Positions 36,768-44,479 of a stretch of DNA of 64,000 nucleotides are shown in pieces. The stretch lies in contig NZ_BNAG01000003.1 of NCBI RefSeq assembly GCF_014653175.1, positions 744,001 to 808,000 of the forward strand, read 5' to 3'. Both the position numbers and the translations under genes were made by a program. The stretch comes from Roseivirga thermotolerans. Its GTDB lineage: Bacteria; Bacteroidota; Bacteroidia; Cytophagales; Cyclobacteriaceae. The notes under the pieces are model-generated. The model was not told the origin of the DNA, searched no databases, and saw only the letters and a program-made list of their open reading frames with translations. Position 1 is the stretch's first letter. Each line of letters begins with the position of its first letter.

Positions 36768-37670
36768 ATGCAAAATAAATTCTGGCTTTTTGGCCTTTTG
36801 GTATTCATTCTATCTGCTTGTGGAGGAGATAGCTCAGACCCGACTCCAACCCCCGATCCGGAACCGGAAGTCATCGATTTTAGCAGTTGCCTGACCAATG
36901 TTTCTGATCAAACTCTGGAGGTGGTAACATGGAACGTAGAAAATTTCCCTACACTGGCCACTACGGTAGATATGGTGGAAATGATTATTGAGCAGTTTGA
37001 TGCCGATATTATTGCCCTGCAGGAAATCAGATCGGTTGCAGATTTCAATAATCTGGTAGCGGAAATGACTGGTTGGTCAGGTCATGTAGAACATGTAAGC
37101 GGAAGCTCACAACGGTTGGCCTTTTTGTATAAAGACAGCGAAATAACCGTGATTGACCAACCAAGAAATCTCTACCCTGAAGACACAGAAGATTATGATA
37201 ATGCCTTTACTTCCGTAAGAAGACCTCTTTATGTAAAGGTTGAACATAGCAGTGGCATGCAGGTAGACCTAATCAATGTCCACTTGAAGTGCTGCAGTGG
37301 TTCGGAAGATCGTAGAAGAAGAGCCTCGGTACTCATTAAGGAATACATTGATGAAAACCTGCCCAATAATAATGTAATCTTTTTGGGTGATTTTAACGAT
37401 GAAATTGTGGATCAGCAAGACAATGTTTTTCAGAACTTTATAGATGATGCAGACAACTATTTGTTTGCTACCATGTCCATAGCCAATGGGCCTTCCAGCC
37501 ACTGGTCTTATCCGTCCTGGCCCAGTCAAATCGATCAGATTTTAATTTCCAATGAGCTTTTTGATAATGAAATACTTACTCAAACCATTCGGCTAGACGA
37601 GTGTTATGCCGATTATGAGAACAAGGTGTCTGACCATAGACCAGTGTTGATTAAGCTGTCGACCAATTAA
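36768..37670 (+). CDS. Endonuclease/exonuclease/phosphatase-family lipoprotein
   Basis: 300 residues. Lipobox LSACGGDSSD with a Pro-rich linker (DPTPTPDPEPE) predicts a surface-tethered lipoprotein. The EEP fold motifs are VVTWNVENFP (Asn), DIIALQEI (Glu), INVHLKC (His), IFLGDFNDE (Asp/Asn) and VSDHRPVLI (Asp-His catalytic pair). Could be a nuclease or phosphodiesterase/sphingomyelinase-like enzyme; the substrate is not evident. A -7-like TAAATTTG lies 5 bases before the ATG, but no -33 box is visible. Confidence 0.9.
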   Translation: MQNKFWLFGLLVFILSACGGDSSDPTPTPDPEPEVIDFSSCLTNVSDQTLEVVTWNVENFPTLATTVDMVEMIIEQFDADIIALQEIRSVADFNNLVAEMTGWSGHVEHVSGSSQRLAFLYKDSEITVIDQPRNLYPEDTEDYDNAFTSVRRPLYVKVEHSSGMQVDLINVHLKCCSGSEDRRRRASVLIKEYIDENLPNNNVIFLGDFNDEIVDQQDNVFQNFIDDADNYLFATMSIANGPSSHWSYPSWPSQIDQILISNELFDNEILTQTIRLDECYADYENKVSDHRPVLIKLSTN

Positions 37671-37693
37671 ACTTTTTATAGATAATAGTGTAG

Positions 37694-37729
37694 CAGGCCT
37701 GGAGTAGTTTCTCCAGGCCTGTTTTGTTT
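37694..37729 (+). terminator. Rho-independent terminator
   Basis: CAGGCCTGGAG, loop TAGTTT, CTCCAGGCCTG, then TTTTGTTT. Confidence 0.92.
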
Positions 37730-37830
37730 ATGCCTGTTTGTATTTGTTTTATCCACCTCTTGGTGAAGTATTTCAAATCTGGCACAGGAATTGGTAAATG
37801 AGTTTTCGTCAAAAACTCAAAATATCAATC

Positions 37831-38553
37831 ATGAAAAAAAGTTTTCTATTTCTAATGCTCCTGTTGCTTGCAACAGGCCTTGCAAAAGCCCAACAATTTG
37901 TAGAACCTTTTGCCGATTTTTGGAGCGAAAAAGAGTGTTATCTGGTGACCACCAATGGAGATACTCTGCTGGGTACCATGAGAAGCATGACTAATGAACG
38001 GGGTTATATAACCCGGTTGAGCATGCAAGATAGCCAGGGGGTTATCCACAAATTCAGAGCAGCACAAGTACAACGTTTTGCTGTAAAGCCCGGAGCACTT
38101 GCTAAGCTTTCTACCATCAATGAGAAAGGAACTTCCGTTCGGCACATTGCTAAAACAGATTATAACGATATCCTGGATCGGGATTGGATTATCTTCGATC
38201 AGCAGTCTATGCCCAGAACTAAACAGCGTGTGGCTTTGCTCCAATTGCTTAACCCCGAAACGGATGAACACATCAAGGTATATGATCACATGAACGGATC
38301 TAAGTCTATGCCAATAAGGATTTTGGGTATTCCTATTGTGGGAGGAGAGGAGAGAACTTATTGGGTAGTTAAAGACGATGCCGACCCGGTGATAGTGAGG
38401 AAAGCGCGATTTAAGAAAGCCTTTAAAGAGTTGTTTGCCGATGAACCGATGTTGGTCGCTTCAGCTAAACGCAAACCTAAGTTCAAAGACTTCGCTCAGT
38501 ATATAAGCTTCTACAACCAGTTAAAATCTGGTGAGCTCAGTGCTAAAAAATAG
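37831..38553 (+). CDS. Exported protein of unknown function
   Basis: About 240 residues from ATG 37831, which opens a clean signal peptide MKKSFLFLMLLLLATGLAKAQ; the frame extends 11 codons upstream to 37798. The mature part starts with strands (ECYLVTTNGDTLLGTMRSM, GVIHKFRAAQVQRFAVKPG) that resemble small surface proteins of unknown role in Bacteroidetes. The C-terminus is basic (KRKPKFKDFAQY). No named family recognised. A composite hairpin follows and probably ends the transcript. Confidence 0.78.
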   Translation: MKKSFLFLMLLLLATGLAKAQQFVEPFADFWSEKECYLVTTNGDTLLGTMRSMTNERGYITRLSMQDSQGVIHKFRAAQVQRFAVKPGALAKLSTINEKGTSVRHIAKTDYNDILDRDWIIFDQQSMPRTKQRVALLQLLNPETDEHIKVYDHMNGSKSMPIRILGIPIVGGEERTYWVVKDDADPVIVRKARFKKAFKELFADEPMLVASAKRKPKFKDFAQYISFYNQLKSGELSAKK

Positions 38554-38706
38554 AGGATACGTTGTCTCAAAAGCTACGGTTCTCGTCATTCCCAGCTTGA
38601 CTGGGAATCCCTATCAGTCTTTGGAGTCATTATAAGGAGATTTCCTCCCGGTTTATCGGGTACGGAGTCGGGAATGACGGTTAGCTTTTGAGACAGCCTC
38701 TTTTTT
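38553..38706. repeat. Composite nested palindrome, TCTCAAAAG type with a CGTCA element inside
   Basis: Outer arms TGTCTCAAAAGCTA (38563-38576) and TAGCTTTTGAGACA (38682-38695), framed by GAGG and CCTC and T6. Inside is a CGTCATTCCC (38584-38593) ... GGGAATGACG (38670-38679) element. It separates convergent genes and probably terminates transcription in both directions. Confidence 0.85.
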
Positions 38707-39556
38707 ATCTCATTATATCCTCAAAAACCTTCTTTACATATTCGGTAATGAAGGAGAGGTATTCGAAATTGACCGTTTCATAGGTGTCGGTAGAGCGATG
38801 ATAGTGCGGGGTGGTGTCTCCATTTTTGTACTCTTCTGTAATACCGGTTGCCGCAAAACCTAGCTGTCTGAATGACCTGTGGTCTGTGGAGGTGACATCC
38901 GAAATTTGAATAGGAAAGGTATAGTTAAATTCTCCAGCCACCTTTGTATACTGATCCAAAATGTGTTCAGCCGGAACCTCAAGCTCAATACCTCTGTCTC
39001 CATCTTCGTCCCAGCCCAGTTGGTCGATGGTATGGACAGAAATTACATTCAGTTTTTCTTCGAGTAACTTTTTTGCATACGCCTTGCTGCCTATAAGTCC
39101 TCGCTCTTCTTCATCGAAGAAAACGATCTTAAGGTTGTAGTTTCTAGTTTCCAATGAAGCCACATGTTTGGCTACGGAATAGGCTAATGCTACTCCGGTA
39201 GCATTGTCATTAGCACCCGGTCAGTCCTTTACACTATCGTAATGAGCACCTATAACAATCCACCGATCGGTTTGGGATGTGGCGAAAATAGTACCAACCA
39301 CATTGTTTCCTGTAGGGCTGTAGTTATCAATTTCCGATTCATCACAGAATTCGCCAATCAGACCTTTCAAGTACTCGGCCGTAATTTTTCGCGATTCTTG
39401 TGTATACCTGTCTTTGAGCTGTACATTGGCCCTAATGGGTTTGTGGCCCGTAAGTCTGGCCAGCAATTCTTTCTGTTCGTTGAGTGCACTTTGTTGACCA
39501 AAAGAGGCCAGAGGAATAAGAACCAATAGTAATAAGCTGAGCGATGTTCTAATCAT
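38705..39556 (-). pseudogene. M28-family metallopeptidase interrupted by one in-frame TGA
   Basis: Two reading frames in the same phase, 39556-39224 and 39220-38705, are separated only by TGA at 39221-39223. Joined, they give 283 codons: signal peptide MIRTSLSLLLLVLIPLASFGQ, then IVIGAHYDSVKD-stop-PGANDNATGVALAYS, FFDEEERGLIGSKAYAKKL and TTPHYHRSTDTYETVNFEY. Zn ligands of the family (His in AHYD, Asp in GANDN, Glu-Glu in FDEEE, His in PHYHRSTD) are all kept. The premature stop sits inside the active-site loop, so the gene is probably inactive, unless the stop is a sequencing error or is read through. Confidence 0.85.
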
Positions 39557-39723
39557 GGTATAGGTTGTTTGTCTAAAGATATGGCTTCACAGGCAAGCCG
39601 TGAGTACAGACTGAAGATTTTTTGAGAATTCTATGGTGAACTGGTTTTGAAAAGTTCTTTGAGAGCATCTGTGTGTTTTTTGTCAGGTGAATACTCCATT
39701 CGTATCAAATTCTTAAAATTCTA

Positions 39724-39754
39724 TTTGCATTCAAAAATTCCTTTTCTAGTTTTG
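39724..39754 (+). promoter_or_regulatory. trp operon promoter
   Basis: TTTG (39724-39727), 19 bases, TAGTTTTG (39747-39754): a full match to the Bacteroidetes -33/-7 consensus. The expected transcription start is only a few bases before the leader peptide ATG at 39763. Confidence 0.75.
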
Positions 39755-39762
39755 GCACCATA

Positions 39763-39819
39763 ATGAAAAGAACAAACAGAAATAACGCTTGGTGGTGGCA
39801 CGTAACGGAACTCCGGTAA
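39763..39819 (+). CDS. trpL: trp operon leader peptide
   Basis: 18 codons: MKRTNRNNAWWWHVTELR, with three consecutive TGG codons at 39790-39798. It lies directly after the trp promoter and before an attenuator hairpin set ahead of trpE. Slow decoding of the Trp codons would stall the ribosome over the first arm of the pause hairpin. This gene is far below normal ORF-calling size. I infer it from its composition and place. Confidence 0.85.
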   Translation: MKRTNRNNAWWWHVTELR

Positions 39820-39879
39820 CGTGAACTAAGTGCTATTTCTAAAAAATAAAGAAAGCCCGCAGTTCATGCGGGCTTTTTT
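39799..39879 (+). promoter_or_regulatory. trp attenuator (alternative hairpins and terminator)
   Basis: Arm 1 CACGT (39799-39803) can pair arm 2 ACGTG (39819-39823). Arm 2 extended, CGTGAACT (39820-39827), can instead pair AGTTCATG (39861-39868) with one G-U. That blocks the terminator AAAGCCCGCA (39852-39861) / TGCGGGCTTT (39867-39876) with T6. The three pairings exclude one another, as needed for ribosome-mediated attenuation. Confidence 0.8.
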
Positions 39880-39889
39880 CGTTTACAGG

Positions 39890-40040
39890 CCTCAGAGTCC
39901 CTTGCCTGAGACTTTGAGGTTGAAACAGAATACCCCATCAGAGTTTCCCGAAGAGGACTCTGATGAGAAGCCCCTAAATCGCCTAAAGGGGACTTTTGGA
40001 GATGAGATTAAATGGCCGCACTCTCCCGATGCTCGGGAAG
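39890..40040 (+). repeat. Cluster of small hairpins between attenuator and trpE
   Basis: CATCAGAGT (39936-39944) pairs ACTCTGATG (39957-39965). CCTCAGAGTC pairs GACTTTGAGG with one mismatch (about 39890-39920). CCCCTAAATCGCCTAAAGGGG is a repeat-like palindrome common in Bacteroidetes spacers. The frame open across this region shows no protein-like features. Confidence 0.55.
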
Positions 40041-40066
40041 GGCTGAGGGTTAAATGACATAAGAGA

Positions 40067-41473
40067 ATGAACAAAATTAAACTCAATACTACCTACAAAA
40101 AGCTACTGGCCGATACGGTAACGCCAGTAAGCATTTACCTGAAGCTACGCGATAAATACCAGAATGCCATTCTGCTGGAAAGCTCTGACTATCATGGAGA
40201 TGATAACAGTTTCTCTTACATTTGCTGTGAACCTATTGCCAGGTTAATGGTAAAGGACTCTAAGTTCGAAATGAGCTTGCCCGGTCATTCAGAGCACGGT
40301 AAGGTTGAAGGCAATCAGGTGGCAGCTAAGCTCTCGGAATTTGCCGCTTCATTCGAGCCAGACTCCAGCGAATTTAAGTTTATTAACAACGGACTCTTTG
40401 GTTATATCGGATACGATGCGGTTCAGTATTTCGAACAGATTCCGGTGACCGAAGGAAAGACCGATGAATACGAAATTCCCGACTTGCTCTATCATGTCTA
40501 TCGCTATGTCATTGCCATAGACCATTTTAAAAATGAGCTTTACCTTTTCGAACATTCACCGGAAGGCACGGAGCCAAAAGGTATTCAGTCTATCGAGACT
40601 TTGGTGAACAATAAGAACTATCCGTCTTATGAGTTTGCTCCACAGTCAGAAGAAGTTTCTAATTATACTGATGAAGAATTCCTCTCGATTATAGACGAAG
40701 GCATGAAGCATTGTTTCCGTGGCGATGTGTTTCAAATTGTGCTTTCCAGAAGATTTCAGAGTCGGTTTAAGGGAGATGAGTTCAACGTGTATCGTGCGTT
40801 GAGGTCAGTGAATCCTTCACCATACTTATTCTATTTCGACTTTGGAAGCTTCAAAATCTTTGGTTCATCGCCAGAAGCTCAGTTGGTGATTAAAGACCGT
40901 AAGGCAACAATCCACCCAATTGCAGGGACTTTTAAACGTACTGGAAATGATGAGGCAGATGCTGAACTGGCCAAGAAGCTTCATGCCGATCCGAAAGAAA
41001 ATTCTGAGCACGTGATGCTAGTCGACTTGGCCAGAAATGACCTGAGCAGAGCTGGTTCAAATGTTCAGGTAGATACTTACAAAGAGATTCAATACTACTC
41101 GCACGTAATTCATCTGGTTTCCAAAGTAACGGGAACTTTGTCAGACGATATGCAATCGACCCAGATGGTGGCGGGTACTTTCCCTGCCGGAACCTTGAGT
41201 GGAGCGCCAAAAGTTCGGGCCATGCAGCTCATCAATACCAATGAAAAAACGAGGCGAGGCTATTATGGTGGGGCCATCGGTTTTATGGGCTTTAACGGAG
41301 ATTTCAATCACGCCATTATGATCCGTTCATTCCTGACCAAGAACAACACTTTGTTTTATCAGGCTGGTGCCGGAGTAGTAGCCAAATCGAATAGAGAATC
41401 AGAATTACAAGAAGTAAATAATAAACTGGCTGCCTTGAGAAAGGCCATTGAGCTGGCGAAAGAAATTCGCTAG
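40067..41473 (+). CDS. trpE: Anthranilate synthase component I
   Basis: 468 residues with the chorismate-utilising core: FSYICCEPIARLMV, GLFGYIGYDAVQYFE, GDVFQIVLSRRF, SPEAQLVIKDRKATIHPIAGTFKR, LVDLARNDLSRAG, VAGTFPAGTLSGAPKVRAMQLI and FYQAGAGVVAKSNRESELQEVNNK. The N-terminal site usually carrying the Trp-inhibition motif LLES is present as LLESSDYHGDDNSFSYI. It converts chorismate and glutamine to anthranilate with TrpG. First enzyme of the operon. Confidence 0.97.
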   Translation: MNKIKLNTTYKKLLADTVTPVSIYLKLRDKYQNAILLESSDYHGDDNSFSYICCEPIARLMVKDSKFEMSLPGHSEHGKVEGNQVAAKLSEFAASFEPDSSEFKFINNGLFGYIGYDAVQYFEQIPVTEGKTDEYEIPDLLYHVYRYVIAIDHFKNELYLFEHSPEGTEPKGIQSIETLVNNKNYPSYEFAPQSEEVSNYTDEEFLSIIDEGMKHCFRGDVFQIVLSRRFQSRFKGDEFNVYRALRSVNPSPYLFYFDFGSFKIFGSSPEAQLVIKDRKATIHPIAGTFKRTGNDEADAELAKKLHADPKENSEHVMLVDLARNDLSRAGSNVQVDTYKEIQYYSHVIHLVSKVTGTLSDDMQSTQMVAGTFPAGTLSGAPKVRAMQLINTNEKTRRGYYGGAIGFMGFNGDFNHAIMIRSFLTKNNTLFYQAGAGVVAKSNRESELQEVNNKLAALRKAIELAKEIR

Positions 41474-41475
41474 TT

Positions 41476-41579
41476 ATCAGTATATCAGAAATAAGTAAAA
41501 AGTAGACATGCGCACATTTAAAGAATTGGAAGCTTGGAGACAGGCAAAACCTTAAGCCCCTGATAACTGATATACTGAT
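41476..41579 (+). repeat. Inverted repeat bracketing a gene stub in the trpE-trpG spacer
   Basis: ATCAGTATATCAG (41476-41488) and its perfect reverse complement CTGATATACTGAT (41567-41579) flank the 15-codon stub at 41508-41555. Confidence 0.85.
41508..41555 (+). pseudogene. Stub of a four-helix-bundle (S23/IVS-type) protein gene
   Basis: Reads MRTFKELEAWRQAKP then TAA. The first 12 codons match the start of the intact gene at 42197 (MRTFKELEVWKQTRE); the remaining about 110 codons are gone. The stub sits between inverted repeats, so I read it as a decayed third copy of the passenger gene. Confidence 0.85.
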
Positions 41580-41601
41580 CCACTGATCACTTATAAAGAC
41601 A

Positions 41602-42171
41602 ATGAAAATACTCATACTAGATAACTACGATTCATTCACCTATAACCTGGTGCATTACCTGAGAGAGCTTGGGTATGGAGCGGAGATGGATGTTTTTCGC
41701 AACGATCAGATTGCTCTGGAAGCAGTCGATGAATACGATAAAATACTCTTGTCGCCTGGCCCGGGTATTCCGGAGGAAGCAGGCATTCTTCTGCCATTGA
41801 TCAAACAATATGGTAGTAAGAAAAGCATACTAGGCGTTTGTTTGGGGCATCAGGCAATTGCTGAGTCTTATGGTGCTAAGCTTTACAATATGCCACAAGT
41901 ATTGCATGGGGTGTCCAGCCAAGTGCGGGTGCTAGATAAACAAGACAGACTGTTCAAGGAGATTCCGGAGAGCTACACCATTTGCCATTACCATAGCTGG
42001 AATGTAGACAAAGCCAATTTAGGCCAGGAAATTAAGGTGACTGCCGAAGATGAATTCGGGGAAATCATGGCCATCAGTCATAAAGAATATGATGTGAAAG
42101 GCGTGCAGTTTCATCCGGAGTCTATTATGACGGAGTATGGGCATCAGTTGCTGCGCAACTGGATGGAGTAA
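41602..42171 (+). CDS. trpG: Anthranilate synthase component II (glutamine amidotransferase)
   Basis: 189 residues, class I glutamine amidotransferase: ILDNYDSFTYNLVHYL, LSPGPGIPEEAG, nucleophile Cys in LGVCLGHQAIAESYG and catalytic His-Glu in GVQFHPESIMTEYG. It supplies ammonia to TrpE. It ends with NWME, the usual terminus of TrpG, and is not fused to trpD. Confidence 0.97.
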   Translation: MKILILDNYDSFTYNLVHYLRELGYGAEMDVFRNDQIALEAVDEYDKILLSPGPGIPEEAGILLPLIKQYGSKKSILGVCLGHQAIAESYGAKLYNMPQVLHGVSSQVRVLDKQDRLFKEIPESYTICHYHSWNVDKANLGQEIKVTAEDEFGEIMAISHKEYDVKGVQFHPESIMTEYGHQLLRNWME

Positions 42172-42174
42172 GCA

Positions 42175-42595
42175 GTTATCAGTAAACAGTAGGCACATGA
42201 GAACATTTAAAGAGTTGGAGGTTTGGAAGCAAACTAGAGAATTAAGAAAGGAAATTGCTCAATTGGTGAAGAGGTTTCCAACGGATGAAAAATATAAACT
42301 AACCGATCAAATGATTAGGGCAGCTAGGTCAGTCACAGCAAACATTGCAGAAGGTTATGGACGGTTTCATTATCAGGAGAACATTCAATTCTGTAGAATT
42401 TCCAGAGGTTCCTTAACGGAGCTTCAAGATCATCTTACGGTTGCTGTCGATGAGGGGTATATTGATGAGAGTGAGGAGAAATTGTTTGACATCAGGATAG
42501 AGGAGTGCATTCGAATTCTCAATGGTTACATCAACTACCTGTTGAAATCCAAACTGACTAAACTCTAATTACTGATTAACTGATCTACTGATAAC
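42175..42595 (+). repeat. Inverted repeat bracketing the S23-type gene in the trpG-trpD spacer
   Basis: GTTATCAGTA (42175-42184) and TACTGATAAC (42586-42595), perfect 10-base inverted repeat; the right flank repeats ACTGAT-like words several times. Confidence 0.8.
42197..42568 (+). CDS. Four-helix-bundle protein (S23/IVS type), copy 1
   Basis: 123 residues from ATG 42197; the frame runs on to 42137 but that part is the trpG end in another frame. Hallmarks of the family are FKELEVWKQTRELRKEIAQLVKRFP, YKLTDQMIRAARSVTANIAEGYGRF, QFCRISRGSLTELQDHLTVAVDEGYI and IRILNGYINYLLK. The family is named for proteins encoded by insertions in bacterial 23S rRNA genes and is structurally related to the Avd accessory proteins of diversity-generating retroelements. 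Function is not established. Its place within trp genes suggests insertion as a passenger rather than a pathway role. Confidence 0.92.
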   Translation: MRTFKELEVWKQTRELRKEIAQLVKRFPTDEKYKLTDQMIRAARSVTANIAEGYGRFHYQENIQFCRISRGSLTELQDHLTVAVDEGYIDESEEKLFDIRIEECIRILNGYINYLLKSKLTKL

Positions 42596-42618
42596 CGATC
42601 ACTGTTCAACTAATAACA

Positions 42619-43608
42619 ATGAAAGAAATACTAAATCAACTCATAGAATACAAGTCGCTGGATAAGCAAACCGCTAAGGAGATACTCATCAATCTGGCGC
42701 AGGGTAAATACAACCAAAGTCAGGTAGCGGCATTCCTCACGGTTTACCTCATGCGAAGCATTACTGTAGAGGAACTTGAGGGTTTCCGCGATGCAATGCT
42801 CGATTTATGTGTTCCAATAGAAATTCCTGAATATGATGCCATAGACCTTTGCGGAACAGGTGGAGACGGAAAGAATACCTTCAATATTTCCACCTTGTCT
42901 TCCTTTATTGTAGCGGGAGCAGGGCAAAATGTGGCTAAGCATGGTAACAATGGAGTTTCATCGGTTTCGGGTTCGTCTAATCTAATGGCGTACTTTGGTT
43001 ATGAGTTCACTAACGACCTTGGCAAGTTGAGAAAGAGTCTGGATGAATGCGGGTTGTGTTTCTTACACGCGCCTTTGTTTCACCCAGCTATGAAGAATGT
43101 AGCACCCATCAGAAGAGATTTAGGGGTGAAAACCTTCTTCAATATGTTGGGGCCGATGGTAAATCCATCCTTCCCTAAAAAGCAGTTGGTAGGGGTGTTC
43201 AGCCTAGAGCTGGCCAGACTTTACGGTTACTTATATCAGAAAACCGACAAACACTTTGTGATTCTTCATGCAATGGATGGTTATGATGAAATCTCACTGA
43301 CCGGAGCATTCAAGAAGATCACCAACGACAAGGAAGAAATCGTAAATCCTGAAGAAATGGGGCTTCAAACCATACAACCCGAGGCTATTTTTGGTGGGGA
43401 AACCGTTGAAGAGTCGGCTAAAATATTTGAAAACATATTAAAAGGAGAGGGTACAAAACCACAGAATGAAGTGGTCATTGCCAACGCAGCTATGGCTATT
43501 CAGTGTGGAAAAGGAGTTACTACTGATGATGCACTAGGCATGGCTCGTGAATCGCTCGAAAGCGGAAAAGCATTGAAAACATTCAAGAAAATTTTAGAAA
43601 TCAGTTAA
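42619..43608 (+). CDS. trpD: Anthranilate phosphoribosyltransferase
   Basis: 329 residues. Motifs DLCGTGGDGKNTFNISTLSSFIVAGAGQNVAKHGNNGVSSVSGSSNLMAYFG, FLHAPLFHPAMKNVAPIRRDLGVKTFFNMLGPMVNPSFPKKQLVGVF and HAMDGYDEISLTGAF define the PRPP- and anthranilate-binding sites. Second step of tryptophan synthesis. Confidence 0.97.
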   Translation: MKEILNQLIEYKSLDKQTAKEILINLAQGKYNQSQVAAFLTVYLMRSITVEELEGFRDAMLDLCVPIEIPEYDAIDLCGTGGDGKNTFNISTLSSFIVAGAGQNVAKHGNNGVSSVSGSSNLMAYFGYEFTNDLGKLRKSLDECGLCFLHAPLFHPAMKNVAPIRRDLGVKTFFNMLGPMVNPSFPKKQLVGVFSLELARLYGYLYQKTDKHFVILHAMDGYDEISLTGAFKKITNDKEEIVNPEEMGLQTIQPEAIFGGETVEESAKIFENILKGEGTKPQNEVVIANAAMAIQCGKGVTTDDALGMARESLESGKALKTFKKILEIS

Positions 43609-43614
43609 TCAGAA

Positions 43615-43653
43615 AATAGAAAACGGGAGCTTGAAAACTGATTTCTGTTTTCT
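43615..43653 (+). repeat. Inverted repeat in the trpD-trpC spacer without a passenger gene
   Basis: CAGAAAA and TTTTCTG arms around a gggagcttga core; no reading frame inside. It resembles the bordering repeats of the passenger genes, in empty form. Confidence 0.5.
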
Positions 43654-43672
43654 GGTCACCCGATAACCAAAT

Positions 43673-44476
43673 ATGGATATACTACAAAAAATCATCGCGC
43701 ATAAGCACAAGGAAGTAGAGGAGAGAAGGTCGCTTTACACAGAGAAACTGTTGGAACAAAGCATCTACTTTGAGGGCAAACCAATATCACTGAAGAAGTA
43801 TTTGTTGCGAGAAGACAAGTCGGGCATTATTGCCGAGTTCAAGCGTCAGTCGCCCTCTAAAGGGGTGATTAACGCTCATGCTCCTGTAGAAAGAACAACC
43901 ATCGGCTATATGCAGGCTGGTGCTTCGGCATTATCGGTGTTGACCGACTCTGAGTTCTTTGGAGGAAGCAGCGAAGACCTGAGCACAGCCAGAAAATTCA
44001 ACTTTTGTCCGGTACTTAGGAAAGACTTTATCATTGATGAGTATCAGATTGTGGAGGCAAAATCTATCGGTGCCGATGCCATTTTGCTTATCGCATCGGC
44101 TTTAGAACCTAGAAGATTGAAGGAGTTGGCGGCATTCGCCAAGAGTTTTGGTTTAGAAGTGCTGATGGAAGTTCACAATCAGGAAGAATTGGAAAACAAC
44201 CTGAATGAACATCTGGATGTAGTGGGTGTGAATAACAGGAACCTGAAAACCTTCGAAGTATCCATTGATATTAGTAAGCAATTGGCCCCAATGATCCCGA
44301 ATGATTTCGTGAAAATCTCAGAAAGTGGCATTAGCGATCCTGCTACTATCATGGACTTAAGAACTCACGGTTTCCAAGGCTTCTTGATTGGGGAAACATT
44401 TATGAAAGCGGGAAGGCCGGAAAGAGCCGCAGCGGAATTCATCGATTCTCTAAATCGTAAATTGGTTAATGGTTAA
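43673..44476 (+). CDS. trpC: Indole-3-glycerol-phosphate synthase
   Basis: 267 residues, TIM barrel: IIAEFKRQSPSKG (Lys), SALSVLTDSEFFGGSSEDL, PVLRKDFIIDEYQI, ADAILLIASAL, EVLMEVHNQEEL, VGVNNRNLKTFEV, KISESGISDP and GFLIGETFMKAG. It converts CdRP to indole-3-glycerol phosphate. It is not fused to trpF. Confidence 0.97.
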   Translation: MDILQKIIAHKHKEVEERRSLYTEKLLEQSIYFEGKPISLKKYLLREDKSGIIAEFKRQSPSKGVINAHAPVERTTIGYMQAGASALSVLTDSEFFGGSSEDLSTARKFNFCPVLRKDFIIDEYQIVEAKSIGADAILLIASALEPRRLKELAAFAKSFGLEVLMEVHNQEELENNLNEHLDVVGVNNRNLKTFEVSIDISKQLAPMIPNDFVKISESGISDPATIMDLRTHGFQGFLIGETFMKAGRPERAAAEFIDSLNRKLVNG

Positions 44477-44479
44477 TAC

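Noticed and set aside
39221-39223. Selenocysteine at the in-frame TGA of the M28 peptidase
   Set aside because: I see no SECIS-like hairpin directly after the codon, and Sec is not expected in this group; nonsense mutation or error is simpler.
39830-40057. 75-codon frame before trpE
   Set aside because: Covers the attenuator terminator and hairpin cluster; no protein-like features.
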